Part shown: in pieces, positions 1 through 8,262 of the stretch
How positions within the stretch are numbered: position 1 is the stretch's first letter
How the letters are laid out: the number at the start of each line of letters is the position of its first letter
DNA from: Nevskiales bacterium
GTDB lineage: Bacteria > Pseudomonadota > Gammaproteobacteria > Steroidobacterales > GCA-2729495
Direction: 5' to 3'
Assembly: GCA_011526045.1 (NCBI GenBank)
Contig: WYBE01000015.1
Coordinates: forward strand, 1-33,453
DNA: 33,453 nucleotides
The notes under the pieces: generated by a model
Told to the model about the DNA's origin: nothing
The model's input: the letters and a program-made list of their open reading frames with translations, nothing else
Database searches by the model: none
Translations under genes and position numbers: made by a program

Positions 1-76
1 CACTCCGCAGCGAGCACGCCTGCGAGGGCACCCGCAGGGCCAGCCGGCGGCGAGACCCGGGGATGGGCGGAGTCCT
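1..76 (+). repeat. Dispersed intergenic repeat, copy A (cut by window edge)
   Basis: These bases match the reverse complement of 28562-28637 with only about eight differences over 76 nt, and their second half matches 14590-14636 in the same orientation. The element probably continues left of the window, because copy C extends further in that direction. It lies between genes, next to the 3' end of the MFS gene at 238. The rest of 77-237 shows no convincing gene, only GC-rich short palindromes. Confidence 0.75.
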
Positions 77-237
77 ATGCAGCCTTCGCCGCATGATGAC
101 CCCGCCAATCTGCGAAGAACCAAAAAATAGTTCTGAAGCGCCGCCGGCAGCGCCGGCCCCCTGATGCGCGTGAGCACCGCGACGGGCGGAATCCGTGCCG
201 GGCAGTCGATCGTGAACTGTCGCGCCCCGCGGCGGCG

Positions 238-1410
238 TCAGGTCTTCTTTCTGGCGCCGACTTGCCGCGCAACCGGGACGAACAGCAGTAGCGCCAGCAG
301 GAAGCAACTCGCCGCGACGGTATTCGCCGCACCGAGGCCGGCGCCCTGGTCGAGGAACCTGCCGACGATCACCGGCCCGAGAAAGAAACCGCCGATCTGG
401 GCGGTCGGGATCAGCGGGCTCACCTTGCCGGTACCGTCCCCGAGTGCAACTGTTCCCATCATGTACGGACCGTTGAGGTTCCAGAAGATCTGGAACGTTG
501 CCGTCGTGGCCGCGAACTGTGCCCAGCCCATATGCCCCTTCAGCAGCAACACCATCGTGATTTGTACGAGCAGCGCCACGGCCACCGGCGGAATGCGCCC
601 GATGCGGTCGGCGAGCGCTGCTGCGGCGAGTGCGCCCGCGACCGCAAGGGCCGTCGAGAGGCCGAGCGCTTGCCCGACCGCGATCGCGGCCGCTGCCTTC
701 GCCTGGTCATCGCAACCGGAGCAGGTGAGCTCGATGCCGATCAGCTTGATGAAAGCCCACATCGCACCGAGCCCGGTGCACCACACGAGCATGACCACGA
801 GCGCAGCGTATGCCGGCGCGGAGGAGCTGCCTGCCGCGGTCGCGCCACCGTGACCGTGTCCGCCCTGCCCCGTGTGCGGAACCCAGCCGACGGTTGCGAG
901 CGCGACGAGCGCCAGCCCGGCCAGCGGCAGCATCACGCCGGAGACGCCGGCTTCGCGCGGCAGCGGCAGGGCGAGAAAGAACACTACGCCGAGCGTTACC
1001 TGCGCGGCGATCAGGAAGGCGAAATTGCGATCCTTCTGCTCCGTGCCGCCGACGATGCCGATGGCGAGCGCGAAGGCCGTGCCCTCGCCGAGCAGGCCAA
1101 CGAAGAAACGCAGGGCCATCAGCAGCGAAGTGTCGGCGAGCATCGTGGCGACAAGGTTCCCCCCGATCACGACCAGGAGCGCGAACGCGGCCGCCAGGCG
1201 CCAGGACACCCGCTGCATCCACGCCATCGCCAGCACCGGGCCGAGGGCAGTGCCGAGCACTTCCACCGCGGTGATCTTGCCGGCGAGGCTTCGCTCGAAG
1301 CCCCCCCTGTTCACCAGCACCTCGACCAGGATCGGCTGCGCCATGATGGCAAATACGCCTACGCAGCCGAGCAGCAGCGCAGCGATGATGGCGTTTGGCT
1401 TGTCGGCCAT
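238..1410 (-). CDS. MFS transporter (390 aa)
   Basis: A multi-pass inner-membrane protein with about 12 hydrophobic segments along its whole length, in the layout of a Major Facilitator Superfamily carrier. A soluble His/Gly-rich stretch (GQGGHGHGG) sits near the middle, where the cytoplasmic loop between the two six-helix halves is expected, and a CSGCDDQ loop follows. The start chosen is the ATG at 1410 (MADKPNAII), preceded by a G-rich ribosome-binding stretch; an upstream ATG at 1488 would overlap the divergent aminotransferase start and adds a non-hydrophobic leader. The substrate cannot be read from the sequence. It is divergently arranged with the DegT gene at 1487, so the 76-bp gap must carry both promoters. 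Confidence 0.8.
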   Translation of the reverse strand: MADKPNAIIAALLLGCVGVFAIMAQPILVEVLVNRGGFERSLAGKITAVEVLGTALGPVLAMAWMQRVSWRLAAAFALLVVIGGNLVATMLADTSLLMALRFFVGLLGEGTAFALAIGIVGGTEQKDRNFAFLIAAQVTLGVVFFLALPLPREAGVSGVMLPLAGLALVALATVGWVPHTGQGGHGHGGATAAGSSSAPAYAALVVMLVWCTGLGAMWAFIKLIGIELTCSGCDDQAKAAAAIAVGQALGLSTALAVAGALAAAALADRIGRIPPVAVALLVQITMVLLLKGHMGWAQFAATTATFQIFWNLNGPYMMGTVALGDGTGKVSPLIPTAQIGGFFLGPVIVGRFLDQGAGLGAANTVAASCFLLALLLFVPVARQVGARKKT

Positions 1411-1486
1411 GTGAAGTCCCCCGCGGCAGGTAGCCGGCAACCTGAGTACTGTAGCAGTATGTTGACAGAGGGTTGCGCTGAGCGAC

Positions 1487-2689
1487 ATGCCTGATTTTCC
1501 GGAACCACGCGTCCCGATCCGTCCCGTCCTGTCGTTCGGCAGCTTCCTCGGCCGCCGGGATGCCGGTGTACCTGCCGTCGACGATGCCGGTGAGGTCGAT
1601 TGGCTGACCAGCGGGCGGGTGGCGATTGCACTGGGCTTGCTGAACGCGCAGGTCGGTGCCGGTGACGAGGTGTTACTGCCGGCCTATAACTGTTCCACCA
1701 TGGTGGATGCCGTGACGGCCACGGGCGCCACGCCGGTGTTCTACCGGTTGCGGCCCGATCTCAGCGTCGACATGGCGGACGTCGCAGCGCGGGTTTCCAC
1801 GCGCAGCAGGGCCTTGCTGGTCGTGCATTTTTTCGGGTTTCCCCAGCCGGCGATTGCGGCGGCACAGAGTTTCTGCCGTCGCTCGGGGCTGCTGCTGATC
1901 GAGGATTGCGCACATGCATGGTTCGGTGCCTGCCAGGAGGGTGCCCTCGGGAGCTTCGGTGATTTCGCGGTGACCAGCGCGATGAAGTTCTTTCCGGTCA
2001 GCGATGGGGGCTGCCTGATCTATCCGTCGCCCGGTCGCACGCCGCCGGGCTTGCAAGGGGCGGGAGCCGGCTTCGAGCTGAAGTCCGTGCTCAACAATCT
2101 GGAACGTGCGGTGCGTTACGGGCGGCTCCAGCCCTTCACGCTGCCGGTGAGGGCGCTGCTGGCGCTGAAGGACCTGCTCTGGCGGGCGATCAAGCGCCAC
2201 AGGCAGGCGGCGCGCTCGCAGGCCGAACTCGGCCCCGAGTCATCGTATGGCGGCTACGGCATCGATACGGCATGGTTGCACGTGCGCATGTCGCGGCATT
2301 CCCGCAGCCTGATCCGGCGTTTGCCCCGGGAGCGGATGGTGCAGATACGGCGCGGTAACTTCACGCGGCTGCTCCATGCGCTGCAGGCGGTGCCTGGTGC
2401 CAGGCCGCTGTTTCCGCAGTTGCCGGACCAGGTGGTGCCTTATGTGTTTCCGCTCATCGTTGCCGGGGTCGACACGGTGTTCCCGGTGTTGAAGCGCGCC
2501 GGCGTGCCGATTCTGCGCTGGGAGGACATCGACAGATCCGTATGCCCGGTCAGTACGCAGTACTCGTCCCAGCTGCTGCAGTTTCCCTGTCACCAGGAGG
2601 TGACCGGCGCGGAGCTCGAATGGATGATCCGAACGATAACCGCCGCGCTGCACGCGGCCGGTCGAACGGCGGGAGCAGCAGCGCGATGA
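1487..2689 (+). CDS. DegT/DnrJ/EryC1/StrS-family aminotransferase (400 aa)
   Basis: A PLP-dependent enzyme of the sugar-aminotransferase family, which usually makes amino sugars on nucleotide-linked sugars for surface polysaccharides. Visible family marks are the cofactor-pocket segment near residue 65 (LLPAYNCST), the PLP-nitrogen aspartate in IEDCAH (Asp140), the GSFGDFAVTS segment, and the presumed Schiff-base lysine Lys167 (AMKFFPVSDGG). The stop overlaps the next gene's ATG (ATGA at 2686-2689), so the two are translationally coupled. The neighbouring acyltransferase and glycosyltransferase support a glycan role, but the exact substrate is unknown. Confidence 0.85.
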   Translation: MPDFPEPRVPIRPVLSFGSFLGRRDAGVPAVDDAGEVDWLTSGRVAIALGLLNAQVGAGDEVLLPAYNCSTMVDAVTATGATPVFYRLRPDLSVDMADVAARVSTRSRALLVVHFFGFPQPAIAAAQSFCRRSGLLLIEDCAHAWFGACQEGALGSFGDFAVTSAMKFFPVSDGGCLIYPSPGRTPPGLQGAGAGFELKSVLNNLERAVRYGRLQPFTLPVRALLALKDLLWRAIKRHRQAARSQAELGPESSYGGYGIDTAWLHVRMSRHSRSLIRRLPRERMVQIRRGNFTRLLHALQAVPGARPLFPQLPDQVVPYVFPLIVAGVDTVFPVLKRAGVPILRWEDIDRSVCPVSTQYSSQLLQFPCHQEVTGAELEWMIRTITAALHAAGRTAGAAAR

Positions 2690-3720
2690 GCCGGATACCC
2701 GGGATGAGTTGGTCGATTCTGCCCGTCGCGAATCTGGCGGAGCACGCGCAGGCATGGGACGGGCTGAACGCCGTAACGGCGAAGCTGCCGATCATGGACG
2801 CGGAGTTCCTGCTCGCGCTGCTCGAGCACTTCGGCACGGGCGGGGAACGCCTGGTGCTCGGGCATCTGCACGGGCAACCGGCCGCAGCCGCCATCGTGGC
2901 GAAGCACCCGGCTGGTCGCTGGGCGACGTTCCAGCCGTCGCAGGCACCGCTCGGCGCCTGGCTGGCGAGGCCGGAGATCGCTGGCCCGGCGCTGTGGCGG
3001 TCCCTGCTGCGCAGCCTGCCGGGCCCGGCGCTGTTGCTCGGAATCAGCCAGCAGGATCCGTGCCTGGCGGAGCGACCGCCCGATGGGGACAGCATCCGGA
3101 CCGTGGATTACATCGAGACGGCAGCCATCACGAATCCGGGTACGTTCGCGGAGTACTGGGCCCGCCGCGGACAGAACCTGCGGCACAACCTGCAGAAGCA
3201 GCGCAATCGCCTCGAGCGCCAGCAGGTACGGGTACGTCTGCAGGTCATCGAGGGACCGGAGGCAGTCGCCGCTGCCGTAGACGACTACGGTCGCCTGGAA
3301 TCGCAGGGCTGGAAAGCCGGCGAGGGCACGACCTTGCATCCTGACAACGCCCAGGGCCGTTTCTATCGCCTGGCATTGTCGCGCCTGGCCGGGCGCGGCG
3401 AAGCGACCGTCTACCAGTACTGGTTCAACGACACCCTGGCCGCGACGGACCTGTGCGTGCATCGCGACGGCGTCCTGATCATCCTCAAGACCACGCACTG
3501 CGAGGAGTTCAGCAAGGTGTCGGCAACCCACCTGATGCGCCAGGAATACTTCGAGCAGCTGTTCTCGTCCGGTGCCGTCCGGCGCATTGAGTTCTACGGC
3601 AAGCTGATGGACTGGCACACCAAGTGGAGTGACGAGATCCGCCGGATGTACCACGTCAATGTCTGGCGCTGGCCGGCGCTGGCGAGCCTGAAGGCGCGGT
3701 GGGACGCAAGACGCGCCTGA
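2686..3720 (+). CDS. BioF2/FemAB-like GNAT acyltransferase (344 aa)
   Basis: Resembles the BioF2-like acetyltransferase group (GNAT fold, FemAB-related), often found in exopolysaccharide loci. The C-terminal half has the typical series: RGQNLRHNLQKQRNRL near residue 165, a W-K-A-G-E-G-T segment near 210, YQYWFNDTLAATDLCV with the strand-rich core near 245, and KTTHCEEFSKVSATHLM near 270. The ATG at 2686 overlaps the aminotransferase stop by four bases. The gene ends 16 bp from the convergent glycosyltransferase stop. It probably acylates the amino sugar made by the partner enzyme or an aminoacyl acceptor; this is inferred from adjacency only. Confidence 0.75.
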   Translation: MSRIPGMSWSILPVANLAEHAQAWDGLNAVTAKLPIMDAEFLLALLEHFGTGGERLVLGHLHGQPAAAAIVAKHPAGRWATFQPSQAPLGAWLARPEIAGPALWRSLLRSLPGPALLLGISQQDPCLAERPPDGDSIRTVDYIETAAITNPGTFAEYWARRGQNLRHNLQKQRNRLERQQVRVRLQVIEGPEAVAAAVDDYGRLESQGWKAGEGTTLHPDNAQGRFYRLALSRLAGRGEATVYQYWFNDTLAATDLCVHRDGVLIILKTTHCEEFSKVSATHLMRQEYFEQLFSSGAVRRIEFYGKLMDWHTKWSDEIRRMYHVNVWRWPALASLKARWDARRA

Positions 3721-3736
3721 GCGGGCGCGATCCCGG

Positions 3737-4966
3737 TCACAGGAGGCGATCGAAGAGTTCGGCGAGCCGGGTGGTCTGGCGCCGGCGCGAATAACCGGCA
3801 ACGGCGGCCGCGTCCGGGTAGCGGCCCCGGCCACTGCGCAATTCGTCCAGGAATTCGCCCAGGCCCGTGACGATGTCCGCCTGGTCGTCGAGCCGGACGA
3901 TGTTCGTCAGCCCGGTCCGGCGCATCGTCACCGCGGTGTCGCCAACCGGATCGGTCAATCCGAGCACGGGCCGCCCGGCCCGCATGTACTCGTAGAGCTT
4001 GGCCGGTATCTGGTGGTTGCAGTTCGAGGCCTGGAACAACAGCAACCCCGAGGCCGCCTTCATTTCGCGCAGGGCATCCGTGTACGCGATCGGCGGTGCC
4101 AGCGTCACGATGTCGCCGAGTCCTCTCGCCTCGATCATCGGCGCGAGGATCCCGTCATGCCCGGTGGCGCGCAGGACGACCCGGAACTCCGGCGACCGGA
4201 TCATGGCCCGGGCCTTCATCTGCGCCAGCGCATCGAAGAAATGTGTCGGATCACGTTCCGACGGGTAGATGACGCCGCTGTGCAGGAGCGTGACCTTGCC
4301 GGTGCCAGGTCCCGCCTCGTCACCGGCCGGAAAGTTCAGGTCGTCGTAGCCGTTTGGAATCTCCACCCAATGATCAGCCGCGAGGTGCGGGTAGCGTTCC
4401 GCGTACATCCGCAAGGCCCCGGGGGCGCTGAAGACGACGGCGCGGGCGTTTTCGCAGGCCAGCCGTTCGATGTCCAGGTACTGGCGTCGCTGCAGCGGGT
4501 CCGACGGATAGCCGGGCTCGGTCATCGAATCGCGAAAATCGGCGATCCAGGGGAGCCGGCTGGCGCGTTGCAGGCGGCCGGCGATCAGGTGTGCCGTGGC
4601 AATCGGGTAGGTGGACCAGATCATGGTCGGGCGGAATTCTTCGATGAGCCGCAGACCCGCACGCACACCGCTCCAGCGCCAGCTGGCCCAGCGGTCCGGG
4701 AGCGCGAGCCGCCGCGGATAGCGGCCCGCCAGCGACAGGTGACGCGCGGCATCCACGCAGAAGCTCCGTTTCACGACGAGGTCTGCAGGAATCTCGGCAA
4801 GCTGCTCCTGGCTCGTCTGCGGATAGGCGCGGGGACTGGCCGAGAGGACGAGCGGTTGCCAGCCTTCCTCGGGCAGGTACCGCGAGAACTTCAGGGCGCG
4901 CTGCAAGCCACTGCTACCCGCGCAGGGCGGGTAGTGGAATGCAATCATCAATACGCGCTTGTGCAT
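3737..4966 (-). CDS. Family 4-type glycosyltransferase (409 aa)
   Basis: A GT-B fold glycosyltransferase. The N-terminus (RVLMIAFHYPPCAGSSG) has the glycine-rich acceptor-domain loop of this group; the middle carries IWSTYPIATAHLIA and WIADFRD; the C-terminal donor-binding domain carries TLLHSGVIYPSERDP, and QIPAKLYEYMRAGRPVLG, in which the glutamates correspond to the EX7E region. It has no signal peptide and probably acts at the cytoplasmic face of the membrane. The start at 4966 has only a weak ribosome-binding site; the internal ATG at 4948 is an alternative. It converges on the aminotransferase/acyltransferase pair, so it may serve the same glycan from its own promoter. Confidence 0.85.
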   Translation of the reverse strand: MHKRVLMIAFHYPPCAGSSGLQRALKFSRYLPEEGWQPLVLSASPRAYPQTSQEQLAEIPADLVVKRSFCVDAARHLSLAGRYPRRLALPDRWASWRWSGVRAGLRLIEEFRPTMIWSTYPIATAHLIAGRLQRASRLPWIADFRDSMTEPGYPSDPLQRRQYLDIERLACENARAVVFSAPGALRMYAERYPHLAADHWVEIPNGYDDLNFPAGDEAGPGTGKVTLLHSGVIYPSERDPTHFFDALAQMKARAMIRSPEFRVVLRATGHDGILAPMIEARGLGDIVTLAPPIAYTDALREMKAASGLLLFQASNCNHQIPAKLYEYMRAGRPVLGLTDPVGDTAVTMRRTGLTNIVRLDDQADIVTGLGEFLDELRSGRGRYPDAAAVAGYSRRRQTTRLAELFDRLL

Positions 4967-5108
4967 CTACCGGACCCGCTGCGCTGCCTTGACTGGAGGT
5001 ATGGAACTGCACCGCAGGAGTCGCGGTCGCGCGGCCTCGTGCGCGGGCAGGTGCGCGCCAGGTTCAGGTCGACTGCTGCAAAACGTCGCTCGGGGCTGCC
5101 GGACCGGC

Positions 5109-5480
5109 TCAAAGGCGTACACGCGCCTCCTCGATCATCCGCGCGCACAGCCCGCCGGCGAAGGTGCCGACCACGAGGCCGCTTGCGATGACGAGGGCAT
5201 TGCCGGCGGCGATGCCGAGCAGCAGGCCGGACGAGACCGGGACCGGCACGGCTCCGGCGAACGCTCCCCGGCTGGCGACGAAATTCCGGCTGATGAAATA
5301 GGAGAACAGGAAGGCAGGAACCAGGAAGCCGATCGCACCGGCAATGGCGCAGCCGACCACCAGCGGGCCACGCGCAAACGGGCCGCCGACCCGGTTCACC
5401 ACCACCCGGCTGCAGCGGTAGCCGATAACCAGGCCAAGCGAAATCCCGGCTGCGATCGCGAGGGTTAACGGATCCATCAT
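5109..5480 (-). CDS. Small multi-pass membrane protein, unknown function (123 aa)
   Basis: Three to four hydrophobic, glycine-rich segments (about residues 5-22, 39-63 and 80-112) with a short charged tail ending in EEARVRL. No family is recognised. The start is one of two adjacent ATG codons (5480 or 5477) behind a GGGAG ribosome-binding site; a TTG at 5483 is possible but unlikely. Flanking gaps of about 140 bp on each side show no other gene. It is on the same strand as the upstream urea transporter and could be co-transcribed with it. Confidence 0.6.
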   Translation of the reverse strand: MMDPLTLAIAAGISLGLVIGYRCSRVVVNRVGGPFARGPLVVGCAIAGAIGFLVPAFLFSYFISRNFVASRGAFAGAVPVPVSSGLLLGIAAGNALVIASGLVVGTFAGGLCARMIEEARVRL

Positions 5481-5625
5481 CAACTCCCGTGCGAGGGATC
5501 TCCTGCCTCCGGTGGCCTGCGCCAGGCAGGGCCTGGACGCCGACAGGGCAAAAATTCTAGCAGACGAGATCGAGCCGGGTTGCGTTCCGTGGCGGTGCCG
5601 ATGACGGTGCGGCCGCTTTGTGCCA

Positions 5626-6651
5626 TCAGGACCCGGTTCCTGGCCGCAGTCGCTGGAAGATCGCGCCGGCCAGCAGAAACAGCCACACGACCAGCACGAA
5701 GGGCGAGGTCAGTGCCGGCATCCCGAGCGGCTCGAGCGCAGCAGAGATGGCGGCGAACACGACCGCCGTCGCTACCACGGCGAGCGTCCCGTATGCCGCC
5801 GAGGCCACATTCAGGACATAAGGCCCACCGAAAAGCGCGATCGCCGTCAGGACCGAGTTGAAGCCGAAAGCCCCGCCGCGAATCGCCGGCTCGGCGGCTC
5901 CCATGCCCCACGCGACCAGCAGCCCGACCAATGAGCCGAAGACGGCGGCCATGCACGCCACCCGCGAACTGAGCAGGAGTGCGAGCAGGAAGACAGCGCC
6001 GGTGACGGCGCTCCCCTGGAAGAACACCTGCGCAACACCGGTCAGGAGTCCCTCGCTGATCGTCGAGGCCGTCACGATGCCCTCGACGGCAGCCGCCTTG
6101 GGAAGCCCGGCGGTCGGCAACGCACCGGTCGAATGCAGTCGGCCGAAACGCGCGGCAGCCAGGACAAAGAGCAAGGTTGTGAACACGAACGGCGCCGTGA
6201 GCGCGGGGATCCGCCATGTGCTCAGGAGCTGGAGCAGTGCCGCCATGATGACCGTCGTGCAGGCCGCCGCCAGCACGACATAGCCCCAGGCCAGTGCGTC
6301 CGGTTCGAGAAAGTACAGCAGCGCGATGGCGACGAGCGCGCCGTTGAAACCGAACAACCCGGCCCGTACCTGGGAACGCTCGACGCCGAGGAGCACGGCG
6401 GTGGCGGTGCTCGCAATGGTTCCGAGCAGGGCAGCGCAGCCGAACAGCACCGAGTTGTAGAAGATCCCGAGCAACATGAGCAGGCCCGCGTAGGCATTGT
6501 TCTGCAACATCACCTGCCCGATGCCGCGACACACCGCATCCAGGAAGCCCAGCAGGCGGTGCGTGGGAGAGGCGCCCTCGACGACGAGGCCGGTCGAAGA
6601 AAACCGTGCAGGCGATGATTGGCGCAAGGCGTGGCTGTCGTCCGGTTTCAT
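5626..6651 (-). CDS. Urea transporter (UT family, 341 aa)
   Basis: A channel-type urea permease of the UT/SLC14 family in the inner membrane. The two internally homologous halves are clear: GLFGFNGALVAIAL near residue 98 is echoed by GAFGFNSVLTAIAL in the second half, and IPALTAPFVFTTLLF near 148 by MPALTSPFVLVVWLF near the C-terminus. The repeated LTxPF motif is the family signature. ATG 6651 is chosen because AAGGAG lies just upstream; a GTG at 6699 would extend it by 16 residues. No urease or urea carboxylase gene is seen in the window, so how the imported urea is used cannot be told. Confidence 0.88.
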   Translation of the reverse strand: MKPDDSHALRQSSPARFSSTGLVVEGASPTHRLLGFLDAVCRGIGQVMLQNNAYAGLLMLLGIFYNSVLFGCAALLGTIASTATAVLLGVERSQVRAGLFGFNGALVAIALLYFLEPDALAWGYVVLAAACTTVIMAALLQLLSTWRIPALTAPFVFTTLLFVLAAARFGRLHSTGALPTAGLPKAAAVEGIVTASTISEGLLTGVAQVFFQGSAVTGAVFLLALLLSSRVACMAAVFGSLVGLLVAWGMGAAEPAIRGGAFGFNSVLTAIALFGGPYVLNVASAAYGTLAVVATAVVFAAISAALEPLGMPALTSPFVLVVWLFLLAGAIFQRLRPGTGS

Positions 6652-6720
6652 GTGCTCCTTCCCGATCACCAGCGCCGCAGTCACAGGCCGCTTCGGCACG
6701 GGCGAGGTGACCGCGCCCGG

Positions 6721-7122
6721 CTAAGCAGGCAGCTCGTCGAATCCTGGAACGCTGTGCAGGTCATGATCCCACGATGCCTTGCTGGACAGGAAGATGTGCG
6801 CTTGCGGCCTGAGCGCAAGCGCTGAATCGAGGCTGCCGGCCGGCACCACGATCCTCGGGCCGAGGGCGTACGGCAGCGCAGAGCCGCAGGTCGAGCAGAA
6901 ACTCCGGGTGTGACGGGTGTTCGGGACGTTAAAGGTCGAAATCGCATCCTGCCCGGAGAGCCAGTCAAGGCGTGCGGTCGAAGAGAACAGGTTGGCGCCG
7001 TGGGCCGAGCCCGTGGACTTGCGGCAACGGGAGCAATGACAGAGAAAAAACCGCGTGAAGCTGCCCGCGATGGCGAAGCGTACCGTGCCGCACAAACATG
7101 AACCGGCATACTGCGTGGTCAT
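6721..7122 (-). CDS. GFA/CENP-V family zinc protein (133 aa)
   Basis: A small protein of the glutathione-dependent formaldehyde-activating (GFA) family. It has the expected zinc-cysteine pattern: CLC at residues 9-11, CHCSRCRK at 28-35 and FCSTCGS near 75-81, followed by the conserved VPAGSLD segment. Members can bind S-hydroxymethylglutathione, but many are of unknown function and a specific reaction is not shown here. The ATG at 7122 follows a GAGGAG ribosome-binding site at ideal distance; a longer ORF up to 7260 runs into a degraded GNAT gene and is not the real start. Length is normal for the family. Confidence 0.85.
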   Translation of the reverse strand: MTTQYAGSCLCGTVRFAIAGSFTRFFLCHCSRCRKSTGSAHGANLFSSTARLDWLSGQDAISTFNVPNTRHTRSFCSTCGSALPYALGPRIVVPAGSLDSALALRPQAHIFLSSKASWDHDLHSVPGFDELPA

Positions 7123-7269
7123 GCGAATCTCCTCGGGTGTGACCGGGCGGCAGAGCCGCCGCATGGGGCAGTATGACGAAGCGGAACCGGCGGTGTAAGC
7201 CACCTGAAGCAAAGCGCCCGCCACGATGGGCGGCCCGGCGATTGCGTCACGCCGCACCACGAAGTGGCG

Positions 7270-7380
7270 TCAGCCGGCGTGAGGAACATACTCGAACGCC
7301 GCCATGGTGACGCGATGGATTGCCGCGACGTCTCGCGGTGATTCTGCCCGTACGATGATGTTCAGGGACGTGCGCCGCAC
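7270..7380 (-). pseudogene. GNAT acetyltransferase N-terminal remnant
   Basis: Reading the minus strand from 7380, 36 codons encode an N-terminus typical of YhbS-like GNAT enzymes (IIVRAESPRDVAAIH, then RVTMAAFEYVPHAG) followed by a stop. Intact members run 160-170 residues. The reading frame overlaps the methyltransferase stop at 7362-7364, which suggests an ancient translationally coupled partner gene. After the stop, the same frame continues toward the GFA gene with only faint similarity. No ATG is present; GTG 7380 would be the start. I read it as the truncated remains of a lost gene. Confidence 0.5.
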
Positions 7381-8168
7381 AGGCTGGCGACACGGCCTTT
7401 CACGGCGTTGGCGCGGGCTGCACAAATGATATGGCCGGCAGCGTCCGCCGGCAGGCGGGCACGCACTCGTTCCCTGAGAATCGCAAGGTGTTCAGGCGCC
7501 ATGGCGGCGAGCGTTGCTCCCACGCTTGGCGCACCGAGGGCTGTTGTCCAGAAGTCCGCGAAATCATCGAACGTTCGACGCACGGTGATTGCCCGCGTTT
7601 CCAGCGCATCGATGCCGGCGCCGGCCCACAGGTTCTGCATCACCTCCAGCCGCGACGCATGAGGACTTGGTGGCGCGGGAACCGCAAGACCAAGACCACG
7701 TATCTCTGCAAACAGCGCCTCGTACGGGAAACCGCCGCCCATCATGTCCCAGGCGTAAGCGGCAACGGCCCCGCCCGGGCGAACCACCCGTCCCATTTCC
7801 GCAATACCCCTGGCCGGATCGGGGACAAAGAAGATCACCAGCGGCATGACCGCACTATCAAATACGTTGTCAGGGTAGGGCAGAGCCATTGCATCCTCCC
7901 GGCGCAGCTCTGCCCCACTCAATGCGGGCCGCGCGCGTGCGTACGCGAGCTGCTCTTCCGACGGGTCTATGCCAGCCACCGCAGCCGGGTTGCATCGCTC
8001 GATGAGCATCTCGGTGAACGCGCCATTGCCACAGCCGACATCCAGCCATCGCTGGTTCGGTGTCGGGGCCAGCCAGTCGAGAAATGTTTCCCCGACGAGC
8101 TGGCTCCACTTGCCCATGTAACGCTCGTAGGTGGCGCCGTTGTCAAAGCGGATCTGGTTGGCAGTCAT
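7362..8168 (-). CDS. Class I SAM-dependent methyltransferase (268 aa)
   Basis: A soluble Rossmann-fold methyltransferase of the UbiE/Methyltransf_11 type. Motif I is WLDVGCGNGAF near residue 41, the acidic loop binding the SAM ribose is GIDPSEEQL near 65, motif II/III is REDAMALPYPDNVFD near 89, and VVRPGGAVAAYAWD near 128 is the post-motif. The substrate is unknown. The ATG at 8168 has a G-rich ribosome-binding sequence just upstream. The stop lies inside the remnant GNAT frame, so the pair once formed a coupled unit. Confidence 0.85.
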   Translation of the reverse strand: MTANQIRFDNGATYERYMGKWSQLVGETFLDWLAPTPNQRWLDVGCGNGAFTEMLIERCNPAAVAGIDPSEEQLAYARARPALSGAELRREDAMALPYPDNVFDSAVMPLVIFFVPDPARGIAEMGRVVRPGGAVAAYAWDMMGGGFPYEALFAEIRGLGLAVPAPPSPHASRLEVMQNLWAGAGIDALETRAITVRRTFDDFADFWTTALGAPSVGATLAAMAPEHLAILRERVRARLPADAAGHIICAARANAVKGRVASLCGARP

Positions 8169-8262
8169 GCGTTGCCCCCTTCGTCACTGCTCGGCAAAGT
8201 CCGTGCCTGCATTCGTCTGAAGGATTGCAGCCCTCGGGCCGGCCCGGCTGAGACGTGCCCGG

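Noticed and set aside
1447..1468. TTGACA at 1462 and the TACTG-TAG-CAGTA palindrome as promoter/operator or LexA box
   Set aside because: No -10 hexamer at 16-18 bp before the aminotransferase start, and the CTGT/ACAG spacing of 12 does not fit the known LexA box.
6652..6699. Longer urea transporter from GTG 6699
   Set aside because: The ATG at 6651 has AAGGAG next to it, and the extra residues do not resemble the family N-terminus.
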